From Cryptomeria japonica (taxonomy: Eukaryota > Streptophyta > Pinopsida > Cupressales > Cupressaceae), in the NCBI RefSeq assembly GCF_030272615.1, contig NC_081407.1:137272897-137336896 (forward strand): 64,000 nucleotides of DNA, given 5' to 3'. A model generated the notes under the pieces. The model saw only the letters and a program-made list of their open reading frames with translations. It had not been told where the DNA came from and ran no database searches. A program made the translations under genes and the position numbers. Below are positions 24,853 through 35,606 of the stretch, in pieces. Each line of letters starts with the position of its first letter. Position 1 is the stretch's first letter.

Positions 24853-25680
24853 AATAAACTTATTACTAGGGGAAAAAATGTCTACAAGCATCCTACAAAA
24901 TTTGCATTTCTTTCTGCTTATTGGTTTCATTAATACGTCTACAATGTTCATAATCACACATATATCCACTTCTCAATCATCACCCTCTTATTGGTTTATC
25001 AAATAAGTTTTGTTATTTTCAAATATTAATTCCACCAAAGCCCAATTAACCAATAAAATATTGATATTAAAATAACAAAAAGTACACTATTAAATACAAG
25101 TGATTCACACAATTATAATGGAGATTGTAATCTTATTACTACAATAATTGATAAAAGTGGGTATACATTAACAATATCATATTTCAAAGGTATATAATAC
25201 ATGATTGATTTCTAAGGTTCAAAAGAGCTTGTAAGGTCTAACTACATAACAAGTAAACTTGCTAGGTACAAAAATAAATGACTCCAACAAAATAAACTAA
25301 TTAGTGAAATTTTCATAACCATCCTACACCATCCATATTTCTTTCTACTCACTATTTTCATCAATACATCTACAATATTCACCATCACAAAAATATTTAG
25401 TTTCTGATCATCTCCTTCTTATTGATTTATCAGATAATTTATTATTTTTATTGAAAAAAAATTATCAAATGTCAAAATTAATCAATAAAATAATAATTAA
25501 TATTAAAAAAAAAATTTAAAATGCAATATGAAACATAAGTGGTTCACACAATTACAATAACAAGAATATAAAATTATTGCTACAATAATTGAGAAAAGTG
25601 AGGCTACATTGACATTATCATATATCAAAAGAGCTTGTAAGGTGTAACTACAAGACAAGTAATCAAAATGGTTAATAAAC
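24853..25680. repeat. Diverged tandem duplication, period about 438 bp
   Basis: AATAAACT at 24853 and 25291 begin two copies that share ordered blocks: a tctacaatgttca/tctacaatattca block, attggtttatcaaataa/attgatttatcagataa, gattcacacaattataat/ggttcacacaattacaat, ctacaataattga and aaaagagcttgtaaggt. The copies are perhaps 70-75% alike. AT-rich and non-coding. Confidence 0.8.
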
Positions 25681-25689
25681 TACTTTACA

Positions 25690-26384
25690 AAATTGTTTGA
25701 TGTATATGCTTCATCATCCAAATTCCAATCATTAAAAAAAAGTTCGATTGTGTTCATATAAAGATAATACCACCAAGGGATTGGAATTTTGAACATATAT
25801 CACTTTTAGGTTTTGAATGCATTCAATAGTCCATATAGCCAAATACCATCCAATTTAAATTTATTTAAGAAGAAAGTTATGTGACTAATCACCAACATTG
25901 ATGACATTATGACATACAAAAATAAGATTCTGATGTGACTATACATAGTTGTCAAACACATTTACCTTAACATGCATTCAAATATTCTTTTATAAGAATA
26001 TGGGCAACCACAAGTGCTTCAAATATATTTAGATTGAATATTAAGTCAAAACTCAAACCCCAATATCCAAGGATAACTTGTGGGAATCTATATGTATGAC
26101 AACCCTAGATACAACCAAAACTTTACGCATTCTTTTTTTTTAAATCATTTTGTCACATCATGATAACAAATGAGTACCATATATTCAAGGGCAAAAATAC
26201 AAAGTATTTTTGAACAATGTAAATTCTCATAGTTCATACATACCACATGTTATCGACAATATTATAAATTTATTAATTCATAAAGACTAATAGAGGGTTA
26301 TCAATTAATGATAGTTGAAGCATACTATAACTGCTTTGTTTGGTCATGTAGATTCATTGTTTTTAATCAGCTATGGTTTTTTTT
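25690..26384. other. AT-rich unassigned sequence
   Basis: Nothing recognised. Confidence 0.5.
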
Positions 26385-27690
26385 CCTCAGGGGTGCAATA
26401 TGAACCTTGTAATGTGGACATGTTCCTTATCCATCCCTCCAACCATATTTTGTGGCCCATGGTGAGAAAATAGACATTCAAACCATATTGCAGTGCATAG
26501 GTATATTCTCTTAAATAACAATTACCCAAGGTGTTCCTACCATTGCTAGACTAAGATAACAATTCCATATCAAGGTATACCATATCAATATAACAAGGGG
26601 TCCAATCAGTTACCTGCTTATGCTTTATTGGAAATTCTCTTGCGTTCCTTCAAATGGATAATTAAACAAGAACATCCATAATTGACATTATATGCTCCTT
26701 GACTATTTTCAATCTTGAGCATAGATAAGCTTATCTCTAAACTGGTCATAGGATTTCCATCGATGATCACCTTAGATGGAGAAGGGTAGCCTATGTATTA
26801 GAGGTATATTGCTTCTACCTATTCTTTCATATGGCACTTACTCCATTCGTAGCCATAAAATTTAGTGTTTGTACCTTGCTTAGCACTATAATTGGAAGAG
26901 AGGTTCCTAATTTGGAATAAATAATTTTCAACCCAAACACCTCTATGGTTCAGCTAACCATTTTGGTGTTTAAATGGCATGAGAGATTCAAATTCATTCA
27001 TCCTCAAGGTGTTATGGTTGTTAATAAACCAAGAGGTGATTACCATCCATTTCTAGCAAAAGTCGATAAGATAGTCATCTCACTACACATTTAGTGAGAG
27101 TTGCTACTACCATTCCCTTGGCTTAAAAAAGGTATTGCATATGTTCTAAGTTTAACTATAGCCATAGATGGGCTTTGAAAGTGTATTTAAAGATTAAGCA
27201 ATACTTTTTCAAGGATTAAGATAAAATTTATCACTTTTAACTAATAACAACTATTATAGCACCTAACCTTGTTAGGTTAATGTGTAGTCTCATAATTTGA
27301 CCTCTTATCTCATTAATTCTTAGTTTTCTTTAGGTTGTGTTCTCCCTCAATACAAGTTATATAGGTTGTCTTGGTTAATTTTTTAAAGTTATTATCACAT
27401 ATAGTTCCACAATGCCTTGACAATTATCAAATTAATTTAATGCATCAAGTGGTTCATTAAGAACTGAAGTCCATGGTGGAATAAGGATGAATTCATGAGA
27501 ATTTCTTACTCCTAGATAAAAATAGTAGTTCCTTATCATCCTAGGAATAAAACAATACTTAATGCTACCCAAATTAGTATACACCCAAGCCTTCATATTG
27601 GTTTCAAACTCAGAGATATCTAAAAATGGGTTAAATAAGAAGTAGATATCATTTTATACAGCTAAATATTCTACCTTCACTTGCACAAGA
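26385..27690 (-). pseudogene. Decayed coding sequence of unknown family
   Basis: On the - strand several stretches read as plausible protein, for example NYLFQIRNLSSNYS, KFYGYEWSKCHMKE, VIIDGNPMTSLEISLSMLK and YALQYGLNVYFLTMGHK, plus RNSHEFILIPPWTSVLNEP near 27470-27530. The frame from about 26970 down to 26540 has around nine stops, most of which a single C-to-T or G-to-A change from Gln, Arg or Trp codons would explain. A one-base shift at about 26535 then gives an open 48-codon run. I do not recognise the family; an old retroelement or endogenous pararetroviral protein is possible but unsupported. Confidence 0.4.
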
Positions 27691-28202
27691 AATCTAGAGC
27701 GTAATGCAATGTGAAACATTGTGAAGGGAATAGTTTGCCTGACTTTTTTTTATTTCAGCTCGTAGGTTGGAAGGGTCTATTATTAAATTTTACAATGATA
27801 AGTTGTAGACCTAAAATCTTTTCGTTATAAATGATTATGTCTCCATGGCAAGCTAGGGTAGGGGACTATACAAAGTTTAACAACAACACCACAACATTCT
27901 TGCCCTAAGTTTCATCTCCACAAGATGTAAAATTGTTTGTCAACCTTAAGTTAAACATGAAATCAACTTTGTTGGTCAACATATACCTATAGAAGTGTCC
28001 AACTATTAAATTGTAACAAGGAGATAGCATGGATCTATGTTTTGAATTATTTCTCACTCGATCTAACCTCTTTGTGCCTGCTCACTCTCTTGTCGTTCCT
28101 ATGTGCAAAGGGGAATTTCTTGTCGTGGTTTTTTGTTGTGCTATTATGTGTGTCCCTCCTCCTGTGTTGTACACGACCTTTGGTGGGGCCTATATTGTTG
28201 TA
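27691..28202. other. Left flank of the non-autonomous LTR element
   Basis: No gene recognised; the ORF at 28029-28238 runs into the LTR and is probably spurious. Confidence 0.5.
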
Positions 28203-29392
28203 TGTAATGTCCCCACTCTAGTCAGTATCAGTTGTTGATGGCTTAACCTATTATTTGGACTCCCGTAGGCTAAAATGTTTGGATAGAGAGTCTCAATGGC
28301 AGTTCCACCTCTTCCGTTTAGTCTTGGGTTCAGTTTTGGGGCCGTGGCAATCAATGTGGGGGCTTAGTTGAGGGACTTACTATTTATAGTAATTCAATCT
28401 GGCAGTGATGCTATTTTTAGTCAAGGCACCTAGACACACGAGGGTTATTCAGCGTTGACTCCAGCTTCAAACGATGCGTCAAAAGACTGAATATTGAGGG
28501 AGATATTAATATTTTAGTGGTTAAGTTATTAAATTAACTTATATGGATACTATAAAGTCATAAAGTGACTTTATTAAAATTAAAAGCCACTAAATATAAT
28601 AAAGTGATTTTTATTAAATCACTAAAGTTAATTTGGATGCCCAAAAAGCAAATTAAACTATGGAGAATAAATTAAATACATTTAAATGTATTTAAATCAC
28701 TTTGGGCATACTTTCTTGAGAAACGTATCATTTGGAGTTATTATAAAGTTATATTATTAACTTTATTAAAAAGTGGGTCACTTAAATAATATTAAGTGAA
28801 TATCAAAAGGGTACACCCAAGTGGGAAATTAATTCAAATGTTGCATAAAGTATATTAAATACATTTTAAATGTATTTAACTCTCTTCAAGAGGAAATCAC
28901 ACTTGGAGAATTATGTCTTTTTGGGTTTATAAAGGCAAAGCAACCAATTCACCCTCTATTACTGATGATTGATTATTTAACATTGGTTGTTATTTTACTC
29001 TATGGAATTCTTTGACAAGGGTTTCAGAGGTTTGGCCATTGGAGAATGGAAATTCTTCGTGGATCTATGATTGTGAGGTTGTGAAAGATCAGCTGAATTA
29101 TTGCAATTGGGAAGGCTTCATTCAAGAGTCTTATTATGCATCATCAGAGGTTATTTTCTTCAATTATTTGCAGATTTGGAATAAGGAGGCATTCAGGTTT
29201 AGACGCCTCTATTAGCAACATTTACATTTCAATAAAGAAGCCATACCAGTCCCATTGTTGGCCGTATAAATCAGACGTGGCACGTGGGGTCCAGAAAAGG
29301 GGAGTTTGGTCCTGGAGGGTTGAAACACCTTCCTTCTTGCATTCTGGTTGCACAATTCCCAACGTCTAGCACATACAGGGTATTCCAACACA
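28203..29392 (+). repeat. 5' LTR of the non-autonomous element
   Basis: About 1190 bp. It contains a TATA box at 28928-28933 within gtttataaaggcaaag. The right end is uncertain by about 20 bp. Confidence 0.8.
28928..28933 (+). promoter_or_regulatory. TATA box of the 5' LTR
   Basis: TATAAA in the context tttggg-ttTATAAAgg. The corresponding place in the 3' LTR (near 33567) has lost about 15 bp including this box, so only the 5' copy could serve as a promoter. Confidence 0.55.
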
Positions 29393-30403
29393 ATTCTATC
29401 TTGGAGAAATCATGATGTAGATGTGTTAGTATATAACGAAAATGTGGGCAAGCATGTTGGAAGCCTCAAAGATGAGGAATGTGCAGAGGATACAAGCTCT
29501 AACAGTTCTGATTTTTGTAGCAGCAGTCAGAATTCTGTGCACTATCATGAGGTAACTGTCATTCCATATGTGAAAGATGGACGTATGGAGTTCCATAGTG
29601 TTAACACTCAAGATTTAGGCATTAGAAATGAATTATATGATGCAAATTCATGCCACAAGTCTGATTTTGTAAATCGGACATTGGAAAATAAATCAAAAAA
29701 ATCATGGGTTGGTAATGAATCCCAGGATCGTGACTTGGATGGACATACAATTACATTTGGGGTGGAAGCGTGTGAAGATATTGTCATATCAGCAGTTTCT
29801 ACCTTGCTAGTTGAGCCATCTTTTGAGGTACATAGTAGCGGTACCTTAGTTGATGATGTGTGTACTGATGATAACACACATGATGTTGCTTATCATGAGG
29901 TGAGTGATGTAGATACAACCTCATATCACAGTGATATGAAATGGCTCCAAGACATTGGAGAATTTACCCTCAACGTACCTAGATTGGAAATGAAATTTTA
30001 GTTGAATAACAAGAAATGTTTGTTGAGGGGAATTGCAGATGGGAGCTTTAGTACTATCTCTCTCGTTAGTAAAGGAAGCAAGAAGATAGAGAATGAGATT
30101 ATTCAGAAGGAATGTGAAATGATTCAGGAGGAGTTCGTGTTCGCTCATGACTCCAAGGGTTCAAAGATGTATGATTTAGATCAACATGGAGGTATAGTTC
30201 AGTTTGTGAACAATCCCTTGTTTGAGGCAGATGTTGCATTGTCTTATGATAATCCCCTTTTTGAATTAGATGTTGATCACTCTCTTAACCCCAGTTCTGA
30301 GATGAGTATTGATCGTACCATTTGGGACCCTTCGAGTGCATCGGGATTTCAGACAAAGCTCACTGAGGAATTTTCATGTGTTTACATAGTGAGGAGTGCC
30401 TAA
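29393..30403 (+). pseudogene. Internal acidic ORF of the non-autonomous element
   Basis: A reading frame open from about 29348 to a TAG at 29999, then from 30002 to 30403 in the same frame, and again weakly at 30425-30781 in another frame. The product is rich in Asp, Ser, Glu and His and contains a near repeat (NNPLFEADVALS and DNPLFELDVDHS). No known domain is visible. The bias resembles the acidic tail of the gag-protease ORF at 19741-22017, but I see no clear alignment. The upstream Met at 29348 lies inside the LTR, so the true start is unclear. Confidence 0.45.
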
Positions 30404-30730
30404 AGTTTTACTTTTGATCCTCATGTGCATGACCCCTTCTGGATGCATATTTCAGTTGCGCATGTGTTAGATAGTGTGTATGATAGTTCACCTTGCGCAA
30501 TTTTAGGAAGCAAACTTTGTCAGCCCTCTGAGTTGCTTCCCTTTGAGTTGTCTCCTCCTGCGACACCAGTTGTTGGTATTGATTTGGTTCAACAGGTACT
30601 GCCAGTTATTCTGATGTTGGTGTTACACGAGCTAGTTGATTTCAGCAGGGGCATTACACATTTCTTCCCTTGGGACCAGGGCGGAATAGTGTGTTATTTT
30701 GTTTCTGAGATTACTTGGGGACAAGCGAAT

Positions 30731-30745
30731 TCGGGGAGGGCGGAT
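30731..30745 (+). other. Polypurine tract of the non-autonomous element
   Basis: The G-rich tcggggagggcggat lies directly before the 3' LTR start at 30746, the expected place. Confidence 0.6.
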
Positions 30746-33700
30746 TGTAATGTCCCCACTCTAGTCAGTATCACTTGTTGATGGGTTAACCTATTATTTG
30801 GACTCTCGTAGGCTAACATGTTCGGATAGAGAGTCTCAATGGCAGTTCCACTTCTTCAGTTCAGCCTTGGGTTTGGTTATAGGGCCTTAGCAATCAATGT
30901 GGGGGCTTAGTTGAGGGACTTACTATTTATAGTAATTCAATCTGACAGTGATGCTATTTTTAGTTAGGGCACCTGGACACATGGGGGTTATTCAGTGTTA
31001 ACTCCAGCTTCAGACGACACGTCAAAAGACTGCATATTGAGGGAGATATTAATATTTTAGTGGTTAAGTTATTAAATTAACTTATGTGGATATTATAAAG
31101 TCATAAAGTGACTTAATTAATTATAAAAGCCACTTAAATATGTGTTGGTAAATAGATTTGTCACTACGATCGTTTACCTAAAACTAACCCTGTTTGCCCG
31201 ATGAGCAGTGACAAACACTCCAACAATTGGAGAGATCGTTCTGTGAAACACGATCTTCCTCTGCGTTTGAGAGGGGTAGCTCCCTCGTATGATAGGGGTG
31301 TTTAGGATTTTCATGTACTTTTAACCTGAAAGTACATAAAAGAGAAAACATAAAACTAAAGAGGAATAAAGATAGAAACCCCAACAATAGACATACGACC
31401 ATCAACTGAGTTTTCCCAACATTAGCAACAAGTTACAAGGGGAGTTTATAAGGTAACATGCTTAGCCATGAGATGATGATAAAGAAGAATGACAAATCTC
31501 AACATACAGAGAGATAAGACATTTCAACACATTCAAACTGAGATACCAAAGGTTGCTTGTGCATCATCACATTAATTGTACAGATCACATATGCATAAAA
31601 AGACTACCAATTTGACATACGAGAAATCGGCAATGATAACACATGAATACATTTAGAACATACGAACTAAGACGTATTCTTCATTATCCTTTTGGAAATA
31701 TACAAGTCCAAAATCCTTTCTATACATGGTGCAAATCAAAATGTCATTACAAGTTTCTCCTGGAATTCCAGCAGAGTTTTTCCCTCTGTAAAAAGTTCCC
31801 CCCATTATAATGCAAAAGCCTTCTACTTATATGCTTGTAGGATAACTACCTTATAACCAACTTGAAGCCTGGGTTAATAACTAACTCTTTTCTGCGTAAG
31901 TTTTAATGAGTTAGTAACTTACCCTTTTATTTGTAGAAGAAGTGAACTTTCTAACCTTTGGTTGCAATAAGCGACATAAGTCACTTTTTACAAAAATAAT
32001 TTCAAACGCATTACATTGAAGAAACAATTTGTTTGTCAATTTTGTCGAGGTGGCCTCCATCTCCATTTGCTTCATTTGAAGTTGTCATCATCTCACCATT
32101 TAAAATCACAACATGCTCATATGTTAGTGCATTGATCATTGACATAAAGTAGTCATCTGTCCTCCAAAGACATACATTCCGACTGCATTAGCTAGATATC
32201 CTTCACTGTCACCTGAAATTGTCAAGAAATTTTCTGCAATCTTCTTGAGGGTCTCTTATCCAGAAAGCAAATCATAGCCAGGATCGCTATAATACCTCCC
32301 ATAAATTGACCCACAAATATAATGGGTTATTCCTTGTTTTGTTTGGATAAATTATCGATCTGGGAACTTCCGAATCTAATCACTGCATAACATGAAGGAA
32401 ATTGTAGAGAGCTCCTTTGTGAACAAGAGTCAGTTGATCATCATCATCATCATCCTCGAGACGGTCAGAGAAGAGCTCATTCTCATTTTTGATATCGCAT
32501 TGCTCGTATGGCCTATCACTGACACTGAAATCTCCAATGTGAAAGGAAGGGAATATGATATATACTACGCCTTGAAGTTTATACCCACTCCAACAAAAAT
32601 GAGTGTTTGCACTGTTTTCTAGAGTATTGTACGTATCCTGCAATCGTTGCATTACATGAGATGACATCTCTTTGAAACATTCAGTCAAATGGTTCGCTTT
32701 CCTTATCCAATCCTTTCCACGTTACATATACTTCAAGGCATTCATTCACTTCTCATGTCTAAGCTGACATTGGCGAGGAAGAAGATTTTAAAACATGTCA
32801 TCTTCAAGTAATCCTCCAACATAAAGACGCATAACTTTCAAACGGTAGAGATTTAGGTCCTGAAATTTGAAACACGTATCAATGAAAGGGAAAAAGGTCC
32901 ACACGATTATTTACACCTCATGACGAAGCCTAGGATGAGATATTTAATCATTCTGGGGGCAATAGACACAAAAAATGGAAAGTTTAAAATATGCCAAAGT
33001 ATGAACTGGGCTCAGGTGAAAGTTGGCCACACGACATAAAATGATGTTTAGATCTTGACTGTCATGCAATTTCCCTCAATTTATGGTAATTCTCAAAAAT
33101 TCTTCCATTTTCGAGTTTTGGCTAGCAATGATCTTGGACAACGCGCTCATTACCTACGCGTAAACACTCATTAGATCTCTTTCCAACCTTAGGAACAATT
33201 TGAAATTCAAATAATAAGTATGCCAAATATGAGGGCAACAATATGATAAAGTCATTTTTATTAAATCACTTAAGTGAATTTGGACGTCCAAAAAACAAAT
33301 TAAACTATGGAGAGTAAATTAAATACATTTAAATGTATTTAAATGGCGTTGGGTGTACTTTCTTGGGAAACGTGTCATTCGGAGTTATTATAAAGTTATA
33401 TTATTAACTTTATTAAAAAGTGGGCCACCTAAATATTATTCACTGAATATCAAAAGGGTACGCCCAAATGGGGAATTAATTCAAATGTTGCATAAAGTAT
33501 ATTAAATACATTTTAAATGTATTTAACTCCCTTCGGGAGGAAATCACACTTTTTGGAGAATTGTGCTTTTGCAAACCAAGCAATTCAACCTCTATTATTG
33601 ATGATTGATTATTTGACATTGCTTGTTATTTTTCTCTGTGGAATTCTTTGACAAGGGTTTCTAAGGTTTGGCCATTAGAGAACAGAAATTCTTCGTGGAT

Positions 33701-34027
33701 CTGTGATTGTGAGGTTGTGAAAGATCGGCTGAATTATTGCAATTGGGAAGGCTTCATTCAAGAGTCTTATTGTGCATCATCAGAGGTTATTTTCTTCAAT
33801 TATTTGCAGATTTGAGGAAGGAGGTATTCGGGTTTAGACATCTCTATTAGCAACATGTACATTTCAATAAAGCGACCATACTAGTCCCATTGTTGGCCGT
33901 ACAAATCAGACTTGGCACGTGGGGTCCAAAAAAGGGGTGTTTGGTCCTAGATAGCTTAAACACCTTCCTTCTTGCATTTTGGTTGCACAATTCTTAACGC
34001 CTAGCACATACAAGGTATTCCAACACA
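30746..34027 (+). repeat. 3' LTR of the non-autonomous element, split by an insertion
   Basis: 30746-31142 and 33246-34027 together match 28203-29392. Removing 31143-33240 and one TSD copy gives about 1180 bp, against 1190 bp for the 5' LTR. Confidence 0.85.
31143..33240. mobile_element. Probable solo LTR (2098 bp)
   Basis: The insert starts TGTTGG and ends GCAACA, and is flanked by the direct repeat ATATG (31138-31142 and 33241-33245). Comparison with the uninterrupted 5' LTR confirms the empty site. I see no internal repeat pair and no retroelement domains, so a single long LTR left by recombination is the simplest reading. It contains a short (ATC)n run near 32436. Its orientation is not determined; the ORFs at 32380-32688 (-) and 32392-32622 (+) are not convincing. 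Confidence 0.75.
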
Positions 34028-34335
34028 TTTTTGGTTTGGAGAAATAATTTCCTTGACTTGTATGTCAATTTTGGTCAATTTCCTAGTTTTGGTTGGCAAA
34101 CTCCAGAATTCTCTATTTAAAATAAGTTGAGGACCTACGAGTATGTTTTATGTAATAGTTTCATTTGCAGCAGTTGTCTAATTCGTAATATAGATTCAAT
34201 TTCTTTATATTTGGCATCTGTTCAGTTATATGTGCAATTCTTACCTGGCACACTTGCAATTTTTTATTTACAATTGTCCAAAACCCTTGAAAATCCAAAA
34301 ACAAATCAACAATAGTATTTCAAGAGATATAGAAT
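34028..34335. other. Unassigned sequence between two LTR elements
   Basis: Nothing recognised; the ORF at 34127-34315 has no known motif. Confidence 0.5.
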
Positions 34336-34530
34336 TGTTGACGTGTGTTTTGACACACTCACCAACAGTCGGGTAGTTTATGTGAACACTCGCCACCTCT
34401 CCTGAAAAGCAATCAATGTCAAAAGACTAATTACTCCAAGGTCTCTATAGTCGGGTCACGACGGTGTTGGGTCACTCAATGGTTGATGTGATTGTACTTG
34501 TCAAGGGGCCTGTTGGTTGGAACAACTTCG

Positions 34531-35600
34531 AATTGCCTACTTTTTTTTGTATTTTCTAATTGAGATTCTCTCAAAAATAAACAACAAAAGATCGATCAAG
34601 GGAACAAGGAAATAACAATGAAATCAATACAATAACAATTGAATGATCCACACAGTCAGAATTTCATAATCTCGATATTATCAATATCACTAAATCAGCA
34701 TTCAGGATAACGAGCTCCAGAAAGTATATAAAGTCAAACAACTTCACATACCAACAGAAATGAATATCATCAAACCAACCATCACCCTATCAATTTAATC
34801 CTCATATACCATTTACATGTGCAATATGATTCATAAAATAACAAAGTATCCAAAAGAACTAGTTGCTAATTCAAATAATAGAAGATACTAGATAACGAAG
34901 AACATAACCATATAGAACACACAAGTAGATCAGGCAATCTATAAGCTGCTTTTTGTATTAAACCTCAAAGAGTATCACAAAATCTTCTAAACTCATAAAA
35001 ATCTCTAAAAGAATCTCTAAATTGGACCTCAAATCATGAATTCACGGACCCTTACAATGAATCAAAATTTCTAATTTATAGAGTTTCAAGTCCTAAATTC
35101 TAGGAATTAAAGCTATCTAAACTAAATGCTACAAAAACAAGGAGCTACAGTTGACATGCAAGTCTTTGCCTTAAACTCCAGTGAAACTACCAATTAACTA
35201 TTACTACGAAACATGTGTTCCTGAAATTGGCCATTACAACCATGCAGAATTTGCCCAAAAACTGAAGTCGGTGTTGTGCAGTAGTTGAACTCTCAGCCTT
35301 TGTGGTAACCAAAAATATCTTCAAAAAGCAGTCAAAATTGCATGTGCAGCAACTATATGTTTATCTTTTACTCCTTTTATAACTCTTATAGTTACTGATA
35401 AAACATGCAATTGTATCTTCAGGAGGATCAACAACATACGAAATCTAGAACTCAGACTTTTTCAAAATTTGCTTTGCTTTCTCCCATCTGTTAACCAATT
35501 TACCAATTACTCCCTCTGCATGTATACACTGAGAAGTCAAAAATGAATATCTATCCATTAACTATGTATTAAACTTCGTTGTAGGTGCAAAGTGATGAGC
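34531..35600. other. Downstream part of the gene A unit
   Basis: AT-rich sequence following gene A on the - strand. No ORF or motif recognised. Confidence 0.5.
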
Positions 35601-35606
35601 TGCATA

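Larger units (their letters stand above)
28203..34027 (+). mobile_element. Non-autonomous LTR retrotransposon without recognisable pol domains
   Basis: The long direct repeats 28203 to about 29392 and 30746 to about 34027 both start TGTAATGTCCCCAC and both end near TATTCCAACACA. The interior is only about 1.35 kb, with a degenerate acidic ORF and a purine-rich tract just before the 3' repeat. No gag, protease, RT or integrase is visible. The repeats differ at many positions, so the insertion is old. The 3' repeat is interrupted by a 2.1-kb element (31143-33240). I could not find a convincing TSD, and similarity continues weakly a few bases past the CACA end. Confidence 0.8.

Noticed and set aside
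29012-29369. ORFs inside the 5' LTR at 29012-29215 and 29136-29369 as genes
   Set aside because: The matching region of the 3' LTR does not keep the frames; LTR sequence, not coding.
32380-32688. 102-codon - strand ORF in the solo LTR
   Set aside because: Contains a translated (ATC)n microsatellite (Asp run) and no known motif.
34058-34062. ttgta as the target duplication partner of 28198-28202 for the non-autonomous LTR element
   Set aside because: It is 31 bp beyond the LTR end and not preceded by CA; chance match likely.
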